64,000 bases of DNA from Janthinobacterium lividum (GCF_023509035.1 NZ_CP075583.1:5270001-5334000); one strand, 5' to 3'; counted from the first letter of the stretch, positions 9,654-21,231 are shown. Notes: generated by a model not told the origin, from the letters alone. Program-made: numbers and translations.

Positions 9654-9676
9654 CCGGAACAGCGTGGCTGTTCCGG
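9654..9676. terminator. bidirectional hairpin between convergent genes
   Basis: CCGGAACAGC and GCTGTTCCGG form a perfect 10-bp stem with a 3-base loop, between the stop at 9443 (+) and the stop at 9695 (-). There is no strong T-run, so it may be a weak or Rho-assisted terminator. The rest of 9444-9694 shows no credible gene. Confidence 0.5.
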
Positions 9677-9694
9677 CGGCAAACAGCGAGGCGT

Positions 9695-10291
9695 TTAACG
9701 TGGCACGTAGCGCCAGTTGCCGCTTTCCAGCATGAAGGTCAGTTCCGCCTTGATGGCTTCCGGACGGCTCGGCACGCTCAATTCCGTATCGCAGACCAGA
9801 TAGCCCGTCTTGCGCTTGACATCGCACTCGTTGATGGCCTTGACCTGCATGGTCGTCTGCGCTTCCTGCATCTGCACATCCTTGGCCGCTTCCGGATTGC
9901 GCGCCACTTCTTCCTTGGCCCAGGCGCGTATCATCGCTTGCGCCTCGGCCGGCGACGGTCCCGCGAACTTGGCATCCTTGCGCTCGACGCCCACCCATGT
10001 ACCGTTCTCGTTACGCAGCGACAGCACCATGAAAGCATCGCGCATGCCCCCGCTCATGGCGACCAGGCACACCACTTCGCCCGGCACTTCCTGCGAATCC
10101 TGGCAGCCGGTCAAGCTGGTGACCTTGACGGCGATCGGTACCTGCACAGCCGATTGCATTTTGGCCCGGGTCTTGGCCACGCCCACCTGCACGGCGGCGT
10201 GGATTTGTTCGAGCGTCGGCATGGTGGCCGCCTGGGCCGGCAAGGCGGCAAACAAGGCGGCGGCGGTCAGGGCGAGGGAAGTCAGGCGCAT
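9695..10291 (-). CDS. secreted hypothetical protein
   Basis: A 198 aa protein with a clear Sec signal peptide (MRLTSLALTAAALFAALPAQA, cleavage near residue 21) and no further membrane segment, so periplasmic or secreted. The mature part has four cysteines in two pairs (TGCQDSQEVPGEVVC, and INECDVKRKTGYLVC), suggesting two disulfides. It contains no motif I recognise. It is a single gene facing the DUF2071 gene, with its promoter in 10292-10571, shared divergently with the S9 peptidase. Confidence 0.7.
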   Translation of the reverse strand: MRLTSLALTAAALFAALPAQAATMPTLEQIHAAVQVGVAKTRAKMQSAVQVPIAVKVTSLTGCQDSQEVPGEVVCLVAMSGGMRDAFMVLSLRNENGTWVGVERKDAKFAGPSPAEAQAMIRAWAKEEVARNPEAAKDVQMQEAQTTMQVKAINECDVKRKTGYLVCDTELSVPSRPEAIKAELTFMLESGNWRYVPR

Positions 10292-10571
10292 GGGTGTCGA
10301 GAGTAGTGATCAAAGGCCGGCAGTCTAGCACTTCGTACAAAAACAGTTGTTTCTGTACAGACAGCTACCCCGCATAGCCCGCGTGCCAACATACCCGCCT
10401 TCCACGAGTCGCGCACCGCACCGGAAGACGTGCGCGCCGTCCGGCGTGAGACCCCGGAGGTCAACTCCCGCAGCAAGCGCGCCTTTATTGCTATGATGTC
10501 GGGCTGCCGGCGGTACAGCCGGCCACGTCAATACCATATCGATAACGTCGTCATAAGAATCGGGAGTTTGA

Positions 10572-12656
10572 ATGAGTTTACGTCTGCTGCTCTTGGGAGC
10601 ATTCAGTGCCGCCATGGCCACCACCGCCGCCATACCGGCGCTGGCCTCGCCACGCGGTTTCACCGTGGAAGACATGGTGGCCATGGAACGCGTGGGTAGC
10701 CCCGTGCTGTCGCCGGACGCCACGCGCGTCGTCTACACGGTGCGCAGCACCAACCTGGACAAGAACCGCGGCAACACGCAGCTGTGGATGATCGACCTGC
10801 GCGCGCCGAACGCGGCGCCACGCCAGCTCACGCGTGGCGAATCCAGCGCCAGCGACCCGCAATGGTCGCCGAACGGCGACGCCATCTACTTCCTCTCTAG
10901 CCGTTCCGGCTCCTCGCAAGTGTGGCAGCTGCCCCTGAACGGCGGCGAAGCGGCCAAGGTCACCGACCTGGCGCTGGACGTCGACACCTACCGCCTGTCG
11001 CCGCAGGGCGACCGCCTGGCCTTCAGCATGGGCGTCTTCCTCGATTGCGCGGACCTCGCCTGCACGAAAAAACGCCTCGATGAAAAAGCAAAAAACAAGG
11101 CGAGCGGCATGGTCTACGACCAGATGTTCGTGCGCCACTGGGATACCTGGGCCGATGGCCGCCGCAACGCGCTGTACTCGGCGCCCATCGACGCCAGCGG
11201 CAAGGTCAGCGCCGCGCCCGTGAGCCTGAGCGGCACGCTCGATGGCGACGCGCCATCGAAACCGTTCGGCGACAACGGCGAATACCACTTCAGCCCGGAC
11301 GGCAAGACGGTGGCCTTCTCCGTGCGCGTGGCCGGCCGCACGGAAGCGTGGTCGACCAACTTCGACGTCTACACGATTCCAGCAACGGGCGGCCAGGCGC
11401 CGCGCAACGTCACCGCCGACAATCCGGCCTGGGATGCGAAAGCCACCTACTCGCCCGATGGCCGCACCCTGGCCTATGTCGCCATGACCAAGCCGGGCTT
11501 CGAAGCGGACCGCTTCCACTTGGTGCTGATGGATGTCGCCACCGGCAAGAAGCGCACCCTGGCCGATGACTGGGACCGTTCCGTGGCCGATTTCCGCTGG
11601 ACGCCGGACAGCAAGGCCTTCCTGGTCGCCGCCGATGACGTGGGGCAGCACCGTCTGTTCCACATCGACGCGGCCAGCGGCAAGGTCGCTGCGCTGACGG
11701 GCAAGGGCGCCGTGGGCGACTTCGACGTGCGCGGCAATACCATCGTGCTGGCGCAAGCCAACCTGGCCTCGGGCGCGCAGCTGTACACGCGCAAGCTCGA
11801 CGCCAAGTCGGAAACGGCGCCGATGGTCCAGCTGACCAAGCAGAACGCGGCAGCCCTGGCCGATGTGCGTTTCGGCGAATATGAACAGTTCTCGTTCGCG
11901 GGCGCGAATGGCGAAACCGTCTACGGCCACGTCATGAAGCCATGGAATGCCAAGGTCGGTGAAAAGTATCCGGTCGCCTTCTTAGTCCACGGCGGCCCGC
12001 AAGGTAGCTTTGGCAACAGCTGGAGCTACCGCTGGAATCCGCAAGTGTATGCGGGCGCCGGCTACGCCACCGTCTTCATCGACTTCCACGGCTCCACCGG
12101 CTATGGCCAGAAGTTCACGGATTCCATCAGCGGCGACTGGGGCGGCAAGCCGCTGGTCGATCTGCAAAAGGGCCTGGAAGCAGCCACAAAGAAATTCCCG
12201 TGGCTGGACCGCGAACGCAGCTGCGCACTGGGCGCCTCGTACGGCGGCTACATGATGAACTGGATCGCCGGTAACTGGCCGGATGGCTTCAAATGCCTGG
12301 TCAACCACGATGGCGTGTTCGACAACCGCGGCATGGCTTACGCGACGGAAGAGCTGTGGTTCACGGAATGGGAAAACGGCGGCCCCTACTACGACGCGCC
12401 AGCCAAGCACGAACAGTTCAATCCCGTGAACTTCGTGAAAAACTGGAAGACGCCGATGCTGGTGGTGCAGGGCGACCTGGACTTCCGCATCCCCACTGCG
12501 CAAGGCCTGGGCACCTTCACGGCGCTGCAGCGCCAGGGTATCCCGAGCAAGCTGCTGGTCTTCCCTGACGAAAACCACTGGGTGCTGAAACCGGCGAACT
12601 CGCTGCTGTGGCATCACACGGTGCTGGACTGGCTCAATACTTACACCAAAAAGTAA
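10572..12656 (+). CDS. S9-family prolyl oligopeptidase/dipeptidyl aminopeptidase, secreted
   Basis: A 694 aa secreted serine peptidase. Signal peptide of about 25 residues (IPALA then SPRGF). Residues to about 420 form a WD40-like beta-propeller with repeated LSPD/FSPDGKTVAF motifs; the rest is the alpha/beta-hydrolase domain. The catalytic triad is visible: Ser556 in GASYGGYM, Asp637 in QGDLDFRIP, His669 in DENHWV. The ATG has a GGGAG Shine-Dalgarno seven bases upstream. It probably cleaves peptides in the periplasm or outside the cell. It ends at a strong terminator and stands alone as a transcription unit. Confidence 0.92.
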   Translation: MSLRLLLLGAFSAAMATTAAIPALASPRGFTVEDMVAMERVGSPVLSPDATRVVYTVRSTNLDKNRGNTQLWMIDLRAPNAAPRQLTRGESSASDPQWSPNGDAIYFLSSRSGSSQVWQLPLNGGEAAKVTDLALDVDTYRLSPQGDRLAFSMGVFLDCADLACTKKRLDEKAKNKASGMVYDQMFVRHWDTWADGRRNALYSAPIDASGKVSAAPVSLSGTLDGDAPSKPFGDNGEYHFSPDGKTVAFSVRVAGRTEAWSTNFDVYTIPATGGQAPRNVTADNPAWDAKATYSPDGRTLAYVAMTKPGFEADRFHLVLMDVATGKKRTLADDWDRSVADFRWTPDSKAFLVAADDVGQHRLFHIDAASGKVAALTGKGAVGDFDVRGNTIVLAQANLASGAQLYTRKLDAKSETAPMVQLTKQNAAALADVRFGEYEQFSFAGANGETVYGHVMKPWNAKVGEKYPVAFLVHGGPQGSFGNSWSYRWNPQVYAGAGYATVFIDFHGSTGYGQKFTDSISGDWGGKPLVDLQKGLEAATKKFPWLDRERSCALGASYGGYMMNWIAGNWPDGFKCLVNHDGVFDNRGMAYATEELWFTEWENGGPYYDAPAKHEQFNPVNFVKNWKTPMLVVQGDLDFRIPTAQGLGTFTALQRQGIPSKLLVFPDENHWVLKPANSLLWHHTVLDWLNTYTKK

Positions 12657-12670
12657 GCCTGGCCCACAGT

Positions 12671-12708
12671 AAAAAAGCCGCACAGTTCACACTGTGCGGC
12701 TTTTTTTT
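12671..12708. terminator. bidirectional Rho-independent terminator
   Basis: A6, then GCCGCACAGT, loop TCAC, ACTGTGCGGC, then T8. The perfect 10-bp stem with A and T tracts serves both the S9 peptidase (+) and the phytase-like lipoprotein gene (-). Confidence 0.92.
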
Positions 12709-12724
12709 CATCCGTCAAACTACA

Positions 12725-14779
12725 TCAATACGCAGTGAGCGCCTTGGCGAACTTCACGATCCACAGACGGCTTGGGCGCTCGCGGTCGTCGCCGCGCGCC
12801 ACGCGGATGGTGTTGGCGGCGTTGCAGCCGGCGGTGCTGCTGGTGACGATGGTGCCGTTGGCATCGACCGTGCACTTGGTCACGTCGGCGCCATCGATTT
12901 CCACGCCATTCGCGTCAAAGATCTTCGTTTTCAGGCCGAAGTCGTTGTCATTGGCCAGCGCGATGGTGGAGTCGTCGATCAGGGTCAGACCTTCGGCCTT
13001 TTCCGCAGCCCAGCCGATGGCGTTCAAGTCCAGCAGCAGGGTTTTCTTCAGCGGCGTGACTGCTGCCCAGTCGGCGCCATTGACGGCCGCGCCGCCCATG
13101 CTGCTTTTTTCCAGGTCCGAGGTCGTCGCATTGAAGGCGGCGGCCGCGATATCGGTGGCGCCCTTCAATTCGACCAGCATCAGTTTATTGAAGACCTTGC
13201 CCGTCGGCGCGGCACCCTGCTCGATGACGAGGAACTTGCCGCCGCCCAGCGCCACCATGTCGCCCAGCTTGGCGTTGCCCGTGCGGCCATCCTGGTAGTC
13301 GGCCGCATTCAGCGGATACGCATACATCTTGCCGCTGGTGCCCGTCGTCGGATCGAATTCGATCCAGCGCGTGAAGCGGGCGAAGCGCTCGACCTGTTCA
13401 TTCTTCTTCGTCACCGAGTACGGCGCCGTGCCGTCGGACAAGGGGCTTTGCAGGAAGGCGTACAGCTTGTCATTGCTCGTGTCCAGGGTCATGCCTTCCA
13501 TGCCGCGGTTCGCGCGGCGCTTGGCGAACAGCGCCGGCAAGCCCTTGCCCGGTTCGTACTTGGCCTGGATGATGCCGGTGGCCGCATCGATCTTGACGAT
13601 AAACGGGCCGTATTCGTCGGACACCCACAGCGCATTGCGCTTGGCATCGACGACGATGGCTTCCGAATCGAGGCCGCCCGCGTTGAAGACGGCCTTGCCG
13701 GTCGCGTCGAACTTCATCGCATCCATGACGGGAATCTCGGCCGAATTGCCCACCGCGCCCACGGGCACGGGCAAGCCCGAGCTGTTGACCGTGGCCGACA
13801 CCTTGATCGGCGTCGACGAACCCAGCACGGCGCCGTTCTTGCCCACCGTGATGACGCCGAACGATGGAGTAAAGCTCGGTGACGGGAATATCTTGCTGCC
13901 GATCGTGCCCTTGCCCGATGGATCGGGCACCAGTGGGCCATCGCCGTTCGGGCCGCGGTCCGTCAAGCCATAGAATTCCAGGTCACCGGCCGCGTTCTTG
14001 CCCTTGTAGGCCAGGCCCGAACCGTAGGACGGCAGGAAGCCATTCGGGAATTCGCCCTTGATCTTGGCGTTGGCGCCTTCGTACGGCACATAGAATTTAT
14101 CGGCCGCCTGGATCTGGTAGCGCGTCACGGTGACTTTCACTTCGCCGACCGGATTGGCTTGCGTCAGCGCTTCGTTGACGGGCGCGCCCGCTTTCGAGGC
14201 CAGGGTATCTTCGAAATGCTCGCGCACGAGGGCGCGGCGTTCCGCATCGACCGTGCGGGCGGCGAATTTCGTGCCCACGGCCGACAGATGCGCGGCGAGG
14301 GCCGCGTTGAATACGGCCGGGGCGGCGGCAAAGTCCAGCGTCTTGCCGGCCAGCGCCGCCTTCACTTCCGCCGTCAGCTTGATGCCGTTCGACGGATCGC
14401 TGTCCTCGTCGAGCAACTGCAGCGCCAGCAGGCGGTTGACGACCTTGTCGTCCGCCACGTTGGTGCTGGCGGCCAGCGCCAGCGGCGTGACGACGGCGCC
14501 GCATGGCGCCGAACCCAGGGCCAGGCCGCCCACGCCGAAGGCGACCGTATCGCCAGGATTGCAAATGAATTCGCCCTTGGCATTGGTGCTGGCCTTGGCC
14601 GCGCTGCCCGCCACGTAATCGAGCCCTTCCACCGCGCCGTCGAGGAACACGCCCGTCTGCGCCACGGGCTTGGAAGGCTCCGCCGGCGTATTATCGCTGC
14701 CGCCGCAAGCGGCCAGGGCCAGGCCGGCGGCGATGGCCAACAGGGTCAGTTTCGGGATCGACGTTACAGCAGTGTTCAT
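12725..14779 (-). CDS. lipoprotein, esterase-like activity of phytase family
   Basis: A 684 aa predicted lipoprotein: signal sequence with lipobox LAAC near residue 23 (ALAACGGSD). The C-terminal two thirds match the beta-propeller 'esterase-like activity of phytase' family, with YGLTDRGPNGDG, LWVSDEYGPFIVKID, and NRGMEGMTLD as landmarks. It would act at the outer membrane or periplasm on phosphoesters, but activity is inferred from family only. ATG 14779 has GAGGAA upstream; the open frame extends farther but without Shine-Dalgarno or signal. Residues about 40-200 form a separate N-terminal region of unknown function. Confidence 0.8.
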   Translation of the reverse strand: MNTAVTSIPKLTLLAIAAGLALAACGGSDNTPAEPSKPVAQTGVFLDGAVEGLDYVAGSAAKASTNAKGEFICNPGDTVAFGVGGLALGSAPCGAVVTPLALAASTNVADDKVVNRLLALQLLDEDSDPSNGIKLTAEVKAALAGKTLDFAAAPAVFNAALAAHLSAVGTKFAARTVDAERRALVREHFEDTLASKAGAPVNEALTQANPVGEVKVTVTRYQIQAADKFYVPYEGANAKIKGEFPNGFLPSYGSGLAYKGKNAAGDLEFYGLTDRGPNGDGPLVPDPSGKGTIGSKIFPSPSFTPSFGVITVGKNGAVLGSSTPIKVSATVNSSGLPVPVGAVGNSAEIPVMDAMKFDATGKAVFNAGGLDSEAIVVDAKRNALWVSDEYGPFIVKIDAATGIIQAKYEPGKGLPALFAKRRANRGMEGMTLDTSNDKLYAFLQSPLSDGTAPYSVTKKNEQVERFARFTRWIEFDPTTGTSGKMYAYPLNAADYQDGRTGNAKLGDMVALGGGKFLVIEQGAAPTGKVFNKLMLVELKGATDIAAAAFNATTSDLEKSSMGGAAVNGADWAAVTPLKKTLLLDLNAIGWAAEKAEGLTLIDDSTIALANDNDFGLKTKIFDANGVEIDGADVTKCTVDANGTIVTSSTAGCNAANTIRVARGDDRERPSRLWIVKFAKALTAY

Positions 14780-14852
14780 GCATTCCTCGGCTAAGGTGGG
14801 TGGATTTAGCCGTGGAGAGTAACTGGGTAAAGTGACAAGCCTGTGACAGTCC

Positions 14853-15779
14853 TCAGGCCTGTGGCATATCCGCCACGGGCCCGCCGATGCCGCCGAAGCG
14901 GCCATCGGCCTGGCGCCGGAATTCCTTGGGCGTGACGCCCTTCACCTGCAAAAAGCGGCGGTTGAAATTGGCCACGTTCTGGAAGCCCACGTCGTAGCAG
15001 ACGTTCGACACATAGTGATCCGTGTCCATCAGCAGCTGGCACGCCTTGTTGATGCGCAAACGGCTGATGAAATCCGTGAAGCTGTTGCCCGTCGCCTTGC
15101 GGAAGAAGCGCGAGAATTTACTCAGCGACATGCCCACCTGCTCGGCCAGCATTTCCGCCGAAATCGGCTCGCGGTAATTGTCCGTGATGTAGTTGAGGAC
15201 AGAATTGACCTTGGCCAGGGTGGCGTCATCGTCGTACGAACGCAGGGAAGCGCTCGACAACAGGCGGTAATTGGCGGTGCGCGCCAGCTTGCTCATCAGC
15301 TGGACGAATTCGGCGAAGCGCTCGGCGCCATGCGTGACGCGGATGCGCGCCAGATGCTGCTCCGCTTCCGCTCCCATCTCGAAAAACTCCACGCCATAGC
15401 TGGAGCGCTCGAGCAGCGGCAGCAGTTCGCGCAATTCGGGGATGACGCGCGCGGCGCCGGCCAGCGGCGCGTGGGCGAATTGCACGATCATGTCGCGCAG
15501 GGCCACGCCGCCTTCCGGCATCACGTTGGAAATCCAGTTGTGCGGCAATCGCGGCCCCGTCAGCACCAGGTGGCCGGGCGAGAACTCGCCGATATAGTCG
15601 CCCACGAACAGGCGTCCGCTGGTGGCGACGATCAGGTGCAGCTCATACTCTTCATGGCAGTGCCAGCGCACGCGCGAGCTGGGATAGCCGTGTTCCAGGT
15701 AATTGATGATGCCATCGTAGCTCTCGCGTTCCAGTTCGGGCGCCTTGCGCTCGCTGTCCCTCTGCCATAGGTGTTCCAT
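14853..15779 (-). CDS. AraC-family regulator with cupin sensor (polyol operon regulator copy 1)
   Basis: A 308 aa AraC/XylS regulator. The N-terminal cupin-like effector domain contains RWHCHEEYELHLI and GPRLPHNW; the C-terminal double HTH begins ISAEMLAEQVGMSLSKFSRFF and ends with VANFNRRFLQVKG and PKEF. It lies last in the polyol cluster, after a paralog of the same domain order (15835-16751). By position it is the MtlR-type activator of the ABC operon. It remains intact while its paralog is frameshifted. The GATACT-rich region at 22620-22746 is the likely target. Confidence 0.85.
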   Translation of the reverse strand: MEHLWQRDSERKAPELERESYDGIINYLEHGYPSSRVRWHCHEEYELHLIVATSGRLFVGDYIGEFSPGHLVLTGPRLPHNWISNVMPEGGVALRDMIVQFAHAPLAGAARVIPELRELLPLLERSSYGVEFFEMGAEAEQHLARIRVTHGAERFAEFVQLMSKLARTANYRLLSSASLRSYDDDATLAKVNSVLNYITDNYREPISAEMLAEQVGMSLSKFSRFFRKATGNSFTDFISRLRINKACQLLMDTDHYVSNVCYDVGFQNVANFNRRFLQVKGVTPKEFRRQADGRFGGIGGPVADMPQA

Positions 15780-15834
15780 GCTCGTCTCTCTCAGACTGTC
15801 CCCGCCTGTGCCATCGAATGTACCTCAAAAAGCC

Positions 15835-16751
15835 TCAGGCACCAAAACGGCCCAGTGCCTGCTGGCGAAACTCCTTCGGCGTCATGCCCTTCAATTCCAG
15901 GAAGCGCCGGTTGAAGTTGGCCACGTTATTGAATCCCGCCTCATAGCAGATGTTGCTGACATAACGCTCCGTCTCCATCAGCAACTGGCAGGCCTTGTTG
16001 ATGCGCAGGCGGTTGACGAAGTCCGTGAAGCTGTTGCCCGTGGCGCTGCGAAAGAAGCGCGAGAATGTCCGCTCGGGCATGTCCACTTGCTCGGCCAGCT
16101 GTTTCAGCGAAAACTGGCTGCTGTAATTGTGCACGATGAAGTTGATGGCGGAACTGATGCGCGCCAGGGCCACGTCGTCGTCGCTCGACTGCATCGGCAC
16201 CGTCGACAGCAGTTGGTAGTCGCTGGTCTGCGCCAGCTCACCCAGCAAGGTGAGAAATTCGATGAAGCGCGGCAGGCCATTGCTGTCGCGGATGCGCTGG
16301 AAGCGCCGCAGCGACTGTTCACTGACGCCAAAAATTCCACGCCGTGCAAGGCGCGCTGCAGCAGCGGAAAAATATCCTTCAATTCGGGAATGGCGGCGGC
16401 CATCGACGCCAGCGGCGCATGCGAAAACTGGACCACCATGTCGCGCAAGGCCACACCTTCCGGCGGCGTGCCGAGCGAGACCCAGTTGTGCGGCACGCGC
16501 GGCCCCGTCAGCACCAGGTGGCCAGGCGTGAACTGGCCGATGTAGTCGCCCACAAAAACCTTGCCGCTCGTCTCGACGATCAGGTGCAGTTCATACTCGT
16601 CGTGATAGTGCCAGCGCACCAGCGAATTCGGAAAGCCGTGCTCCAGGTAACGGATGAAACCAAAACTGCCTTTCGGCTCGAAGCCAGGCGTGGCATCGCG
16701 CTGCTGTTCCAGCTCCATCTGCGGCAAGCAGGCATCGGCTTTGCGTGGCAT
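15835..16751 (-). pseudogene. AraC-family regulator copy 2, frameshifted
   Basis: A paralog of the neighbouring AraC gene. The N-terminal half (from ATG 16751, GGAGGG upstream) has RWHYHDEYELHLI and GPRVPHNW. The C-terminal half in another frame has FSLKQLAEQVDMPERTFSRFF. The break is at the A5 run 16330-16334 (T5 in the coding sense). One added T restores GVEFFGVSEQSL and a protein of about 305 aa that aligns along its length with the intact copy. Homopolymer location suggests a sequencing error; if real, the product ends about 190 residues after a scrambled segment. Starts 15 bp after mtlD. Confidence 0.8.
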
Positions 16752-16766
16752 GGCGCGCCCTCCCCC

Positions 16767-18241
<1,475 letters not shown>

Positions 18242-18242
<1 letters not shown>

Positions 18243-19291
18243 TACAACGCTCCTTTCGCTGCCGCGTAGGTCTTGCCCGTGCGGTCAAAATAATGCACGA
18301 AGCCCGGCTCGAACGTCAAATGCGTCTGCTGGCCCGGCTGCAGGCTGCTGCGTTCGGCGCCGCGCGAGACCACCTGCACATTGTTCGGCAGGCGCACATA
18401 GGTCAGCGTTTCCACGCCCAGCGACTCCACCAGGTCGACGGTGACGGGCACGCTGCCCGGCTGCGCCGCGCCCAGGTGCACGTGCTCGGGGCGGATGCCG
18501 ACAAAACCGTCGGCCTGCGCCGCGCTGCCCGCCTGCGCCAGCAGTTGCGGTGCCGCATCGGCAGGCACCACGTTCATGCTGGGCGTGCCGATGAATTGCG
18601 CGACAAAGCGGTTGGCAGGGCGGTCATACAATTCCAATGGCGAGCCATGCTGCTCGATCTGCCCGTCGCGCAGCACCACCACGCGGTCGGCCAGAGTCAT
18701 CGCTTCCACCTGGTCGTGCGTCACATAGATCGTGGTGGCGCCCAGCTCGCGGTGCAGCTTGGCGATCTCGATGCGCGTCTGCACGCGCAGGGCCGCATCG
18801 AGGTTCGACAGCGGTTCATCGAACAGGAACACTTTCGGATCGCGCACGATGGCCCGGCCGATGGCCACCCGCTGGCGCTGGCCGCCCGACAATTCTTTGG
18901 GCGTGCGTTCCAGGTACTTTCCCAGGTCGAGGATGGTGGCCGCCTTGTCGACTTTCTCGCGGATGATGGCAGGATCGACGCCAGCCAGTTTCAGCGCGAA
19001 CGACATGTTCTGGAACACCGTCATGTGCGGGTACAGCGCATACGACTGGAACACCATCGCCAGGTCGCGCTTGGACGAAGGCAGATTCGTGATGTCGCGT
19101 CCGTCAAGCGACAGCTTGCCGCCGTCGATCGGTTCCAGGCCCGCGATCAGGCGCAGCAGGGTTGATTTTCCGCAACCGGACGGCCCCACGAAGACGACGA
19201 ACTCGCCCTGCCGGATCTCCAGGTCGATGCCCTTGATGGCGCGATGCTCGCCAAAGAATTTCTCGATATTGCTCAGTTGAAGGTAAGCCAT
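18242..19291 (-). CDS. mtlK: polyol ABC transporter ATP-binding protein
   Basis: A 349 aa MalK-type ATPase that powers polyol import. Walker A is GPSGCGKST (residues 36-44), the signature LSGGQRQR, Walker B VFLFDEP, and the H-loop TIYVTHD; the C-terminal TOBE/regulatory domain has GIRPEHVHLG. ATG 19291 begins the family consensus MAYLQLSNIEKFFG; the open frame extends about 34 residues upstream into a hairpin-rich spacer and is probably untranslated. The 148-bp gap after mtlG is the largest within the operon. Confidence 0.9.
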
Positions 19292-19330
19292 GATTTGTCT
19301 CAATTCTGATTTGTTTTCGATGCTTTCAGA

Positions 19331-19386
19331 AACCGTAGCGAGCGGTTCAAGTCCGGATTGAGTAGCGGAGCTGTGCGGATGCACAG
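19331..19386. repeat. hairpin-rich intra-operon spacer
   Basis: Between mtlG and mtlK lie two short perfect inverted repeats: AACCG/CGGTT (19331-19335 with 19343-19347) and CTGTGC/GCACAG (19371-19376 with 19381-19386). They could stabilise or attenuate the mRNA between permease and ATPase genes, or be a remnant of a dispersed intergenic repeat. Confidence 0.35.
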
Positions 19387-19439
19387 TGAGCAACGGAGAG
19401 CCGAAATTGGGCCGCGCAGTAGGTTTATGGAGGCATCAT

Positions 19440-20258
19440 TTATTTGACGGCGCCAAAGGTCATACCCTGGACCAATTGTTTCTGGCAGAACCAGCCCAGC
19501 GCCATGATGGGCGCAATCGCCATCAGGGAAGCGGCCGACAATTTGGCCCAGAAGAGTCCTTCCGGGCTGGAATACGAGGCGATCAGCCAGGCCAGGGTGC
19601 CCGCGTTGGAGGCGCCCAGGTTCAGCGACCAGAACGATTCATTCCACGACCAGACCATGCACACGAGGGCCGTGGATGCGATGCCGCCCACGGACAGGGG
19701 CAGCACGACGTGGCGGAATTCATCCCACACGGTGGCGCCATCCATGCGCGATGCTTCCAGGATTTCGCGCGGCAACTCCTTCATGCTCGTGTACAGCAGC
19801 CAGATCATGATGGGCAGATTCATTAGCATGAACATGATGGTCAGGCCGATACGCGTGTCGAGCAGGCCGAAGTACTGGTAGCAGATATAGATGGGCATCA
19901 GGGCGCCCACGCCGGGCATGTAGCGCGAGCTGAGCATGAATTTCAGCAAACCGATGGTGCCGCCCGTGGGAAAGAAGGCCATCGAATACGCGGCCGGGAT
20001 GGCGATCAACAGGCCAATGGCCGTGGAGACCACGCTGGTAAAGAGCGAGTTCCACGCGTAACCGAAGTAATTGTCGCGCGCCAGCACTTCGCGGAAGCTG
20101 TCGAGTGTCGGCGTGAAGAACAGCAGGGGCGGCGTGGAAATGGCTTGCCCTTCCGTCTTGAAGGCCATCAGGCCCAGCCAGAAGATGGGAAAGAACAGCA
20201 GCAGCGCGAACAGCCAGGCGGCAGCCGTGCGGCCAAGCAGATTGAGTTTGCTATGCAT
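19440..20258 (-). CDS. mtlG: polyol ABC transporter permease (second)
   Basis: A 272 aa inner-membrane permease of the MalG type, with six predicted membrane segments; the first is WLFALLLFFPIFWLGLMAF. The cytoplasmic EAA loop that contacts the ATPase reads EASRMDGATVWDEFRHVVLP. ATG 20258 is preceded by AAGGAG at good spacing; a TTG one codon earlier is less likely. It follows mtlF by 10 bp and precedes mtlK. Confidence 0.9.
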   Translation of the reverse strand: MHSKLNLLGRTAAAWLFALLLFFPIFWLGLMAFKTEGQAISTPPLLFFTPTLDSFREVLARDNYFGYAWNSLFTSVVSTAIGLLIAIPAAYSMAFFPTGGTIGLLKFMLSSRYMPGVGALMPIYICYQYFGLLDTRIGLTIMFMLMNLPIMIWLLYTSMKELPREILEASRMDGATVWDEFRHVVLPLSVGGIASTALVCMVWSWNESFWSLNLGASNAGTLAWLIASYSSPEGLFWAKLSAASLMAIAPIMALGWFCQKQLVQGMTFGAVK

Positions 20259-20268
20259 CAAGGTCTCC

Positions 20269-21129
20269 TTATTTCGACAAATTCTTGCCGATGACGCGCA
20301 TCAAGAAGAAGGCGGCGATGTTGGCGATGAGCACGGCGAACAGGGCGCCGGCCGAAGCCGCTCCCACGTCATACGACAGCAGTGCCTGCTGATAAATCAT
20401 GAAAGTGATGGTGGTCGTGTCAAAACCGGGACCGCCGCCCGTGGTGGTAAAGATTTCCGCAAAAATGGACAGCAAAAAGATCATCTCGATCATCAGCACC
20501 ACGGAGACGGCGCGGCCCAGGTGGGGAATGTAGAGGTAGCGCAACTGCTGCAGATACGTGGCGCCATCCATGCGCGCCGCTTCCAGCTGTTCGCGGTCCA
20601 TCGATTGCAGGGCCGTCATGAAGATCAGGCAGGCGAATGGCAGCCATTGCCACGAGACCATCATGATGATGGAAAACAGGGGGTGGGCCGACAGCCAGTC
20701 GACGGGCGTGGCGCCAAAGAACAGGCTGATCTGCGCAAACAGGCCGTAGATCGGGTTGAGCAGCATGTTCTTCCACATCAGCGCATTGACCGCCGGCATG
20801 ATGAGAAACGGCGAGATCAGCAGCACGCGCACGATGGCGCGCCCCGGGAACGCTTCATTGATCAGCAGCCCCAGCGCCGTGCCCAGCGCCACCGTGATCA
20901 GCATCACGGAAAACAGCAGGGTAAACGTATTCTGCAACGCGGGCAGAAACGAGGCATCGGTAAAGAAAAAGTGGAAATTGGCCAGGCCATGGAAAGGATG
21001 GCCGCTCGGATCGAGCATGGAATAGCGCACGAACGCGTAATACAGCGTGATCAACAGCGGAATCACGGAAATGACGGAGACGGCAACCACGGCCGGCGTC
21101 AGCAAAGTCCGGGGGATAATGCGTTTCAT
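20269..21129 (-). CDS. mtlF: polyol ABC transporter permease (first)
   Basis: A 286 aa inner-membrane permease of the MalF type, with about six membrane segments beginning TLLTPAVVAVSVISVIPLLI. The EAA loop reads EAARMDGATYLQQLRYLYIP. The start MKRIIPRTL (ATG 21129) was chosen over an upstream alternative because it begins the conserved cytoplasmic leader; AAGAG lies upstream. It sits 102 bp downstream of the binding-protein gene. Confidence 0.9.
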   Translation of the reverse strand: MKRIIPRTLLTPAVVAVSVISVIPLLITLYYAFVRYSMLDPSGHPFHGLANFHFFFTDASFLPALQNTFTLLFSVMLITVALGTALGLLINEAFPGRAIVRVLLISPFLIMPAVNALMWKNMLLNPIYGLFAQISLFFGATPVDWLSAHPLFSIIMMVSWQWLPFACLIFMTALQSMDREQLEAARMDGATYLQQLRYLYIPHLGRAVSVVLMIEMIFLLSIFAEIFTTTGGGPGFDTTTITFMIYQQALLSYDVGAASAGALFAVLIANIAAFFLMRVIGKNLSK

Positions 21130-21231
21130 AGGATACTCTTGGGACGTGAGGGAGTGACGGCCCCGCTGAACAGCAAGGCCAATCACATCACCTGTTTACA
21201 AAGCAAATGGCACAGCAAGACCGGAGACGTC

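Noticed and set aside
9444..9694. Small + strand gene after the DUF2071 gene
   Set aside because: The open frame overlaps the convergent genes, lacks a ribosome site and includes the terminator hairpin.
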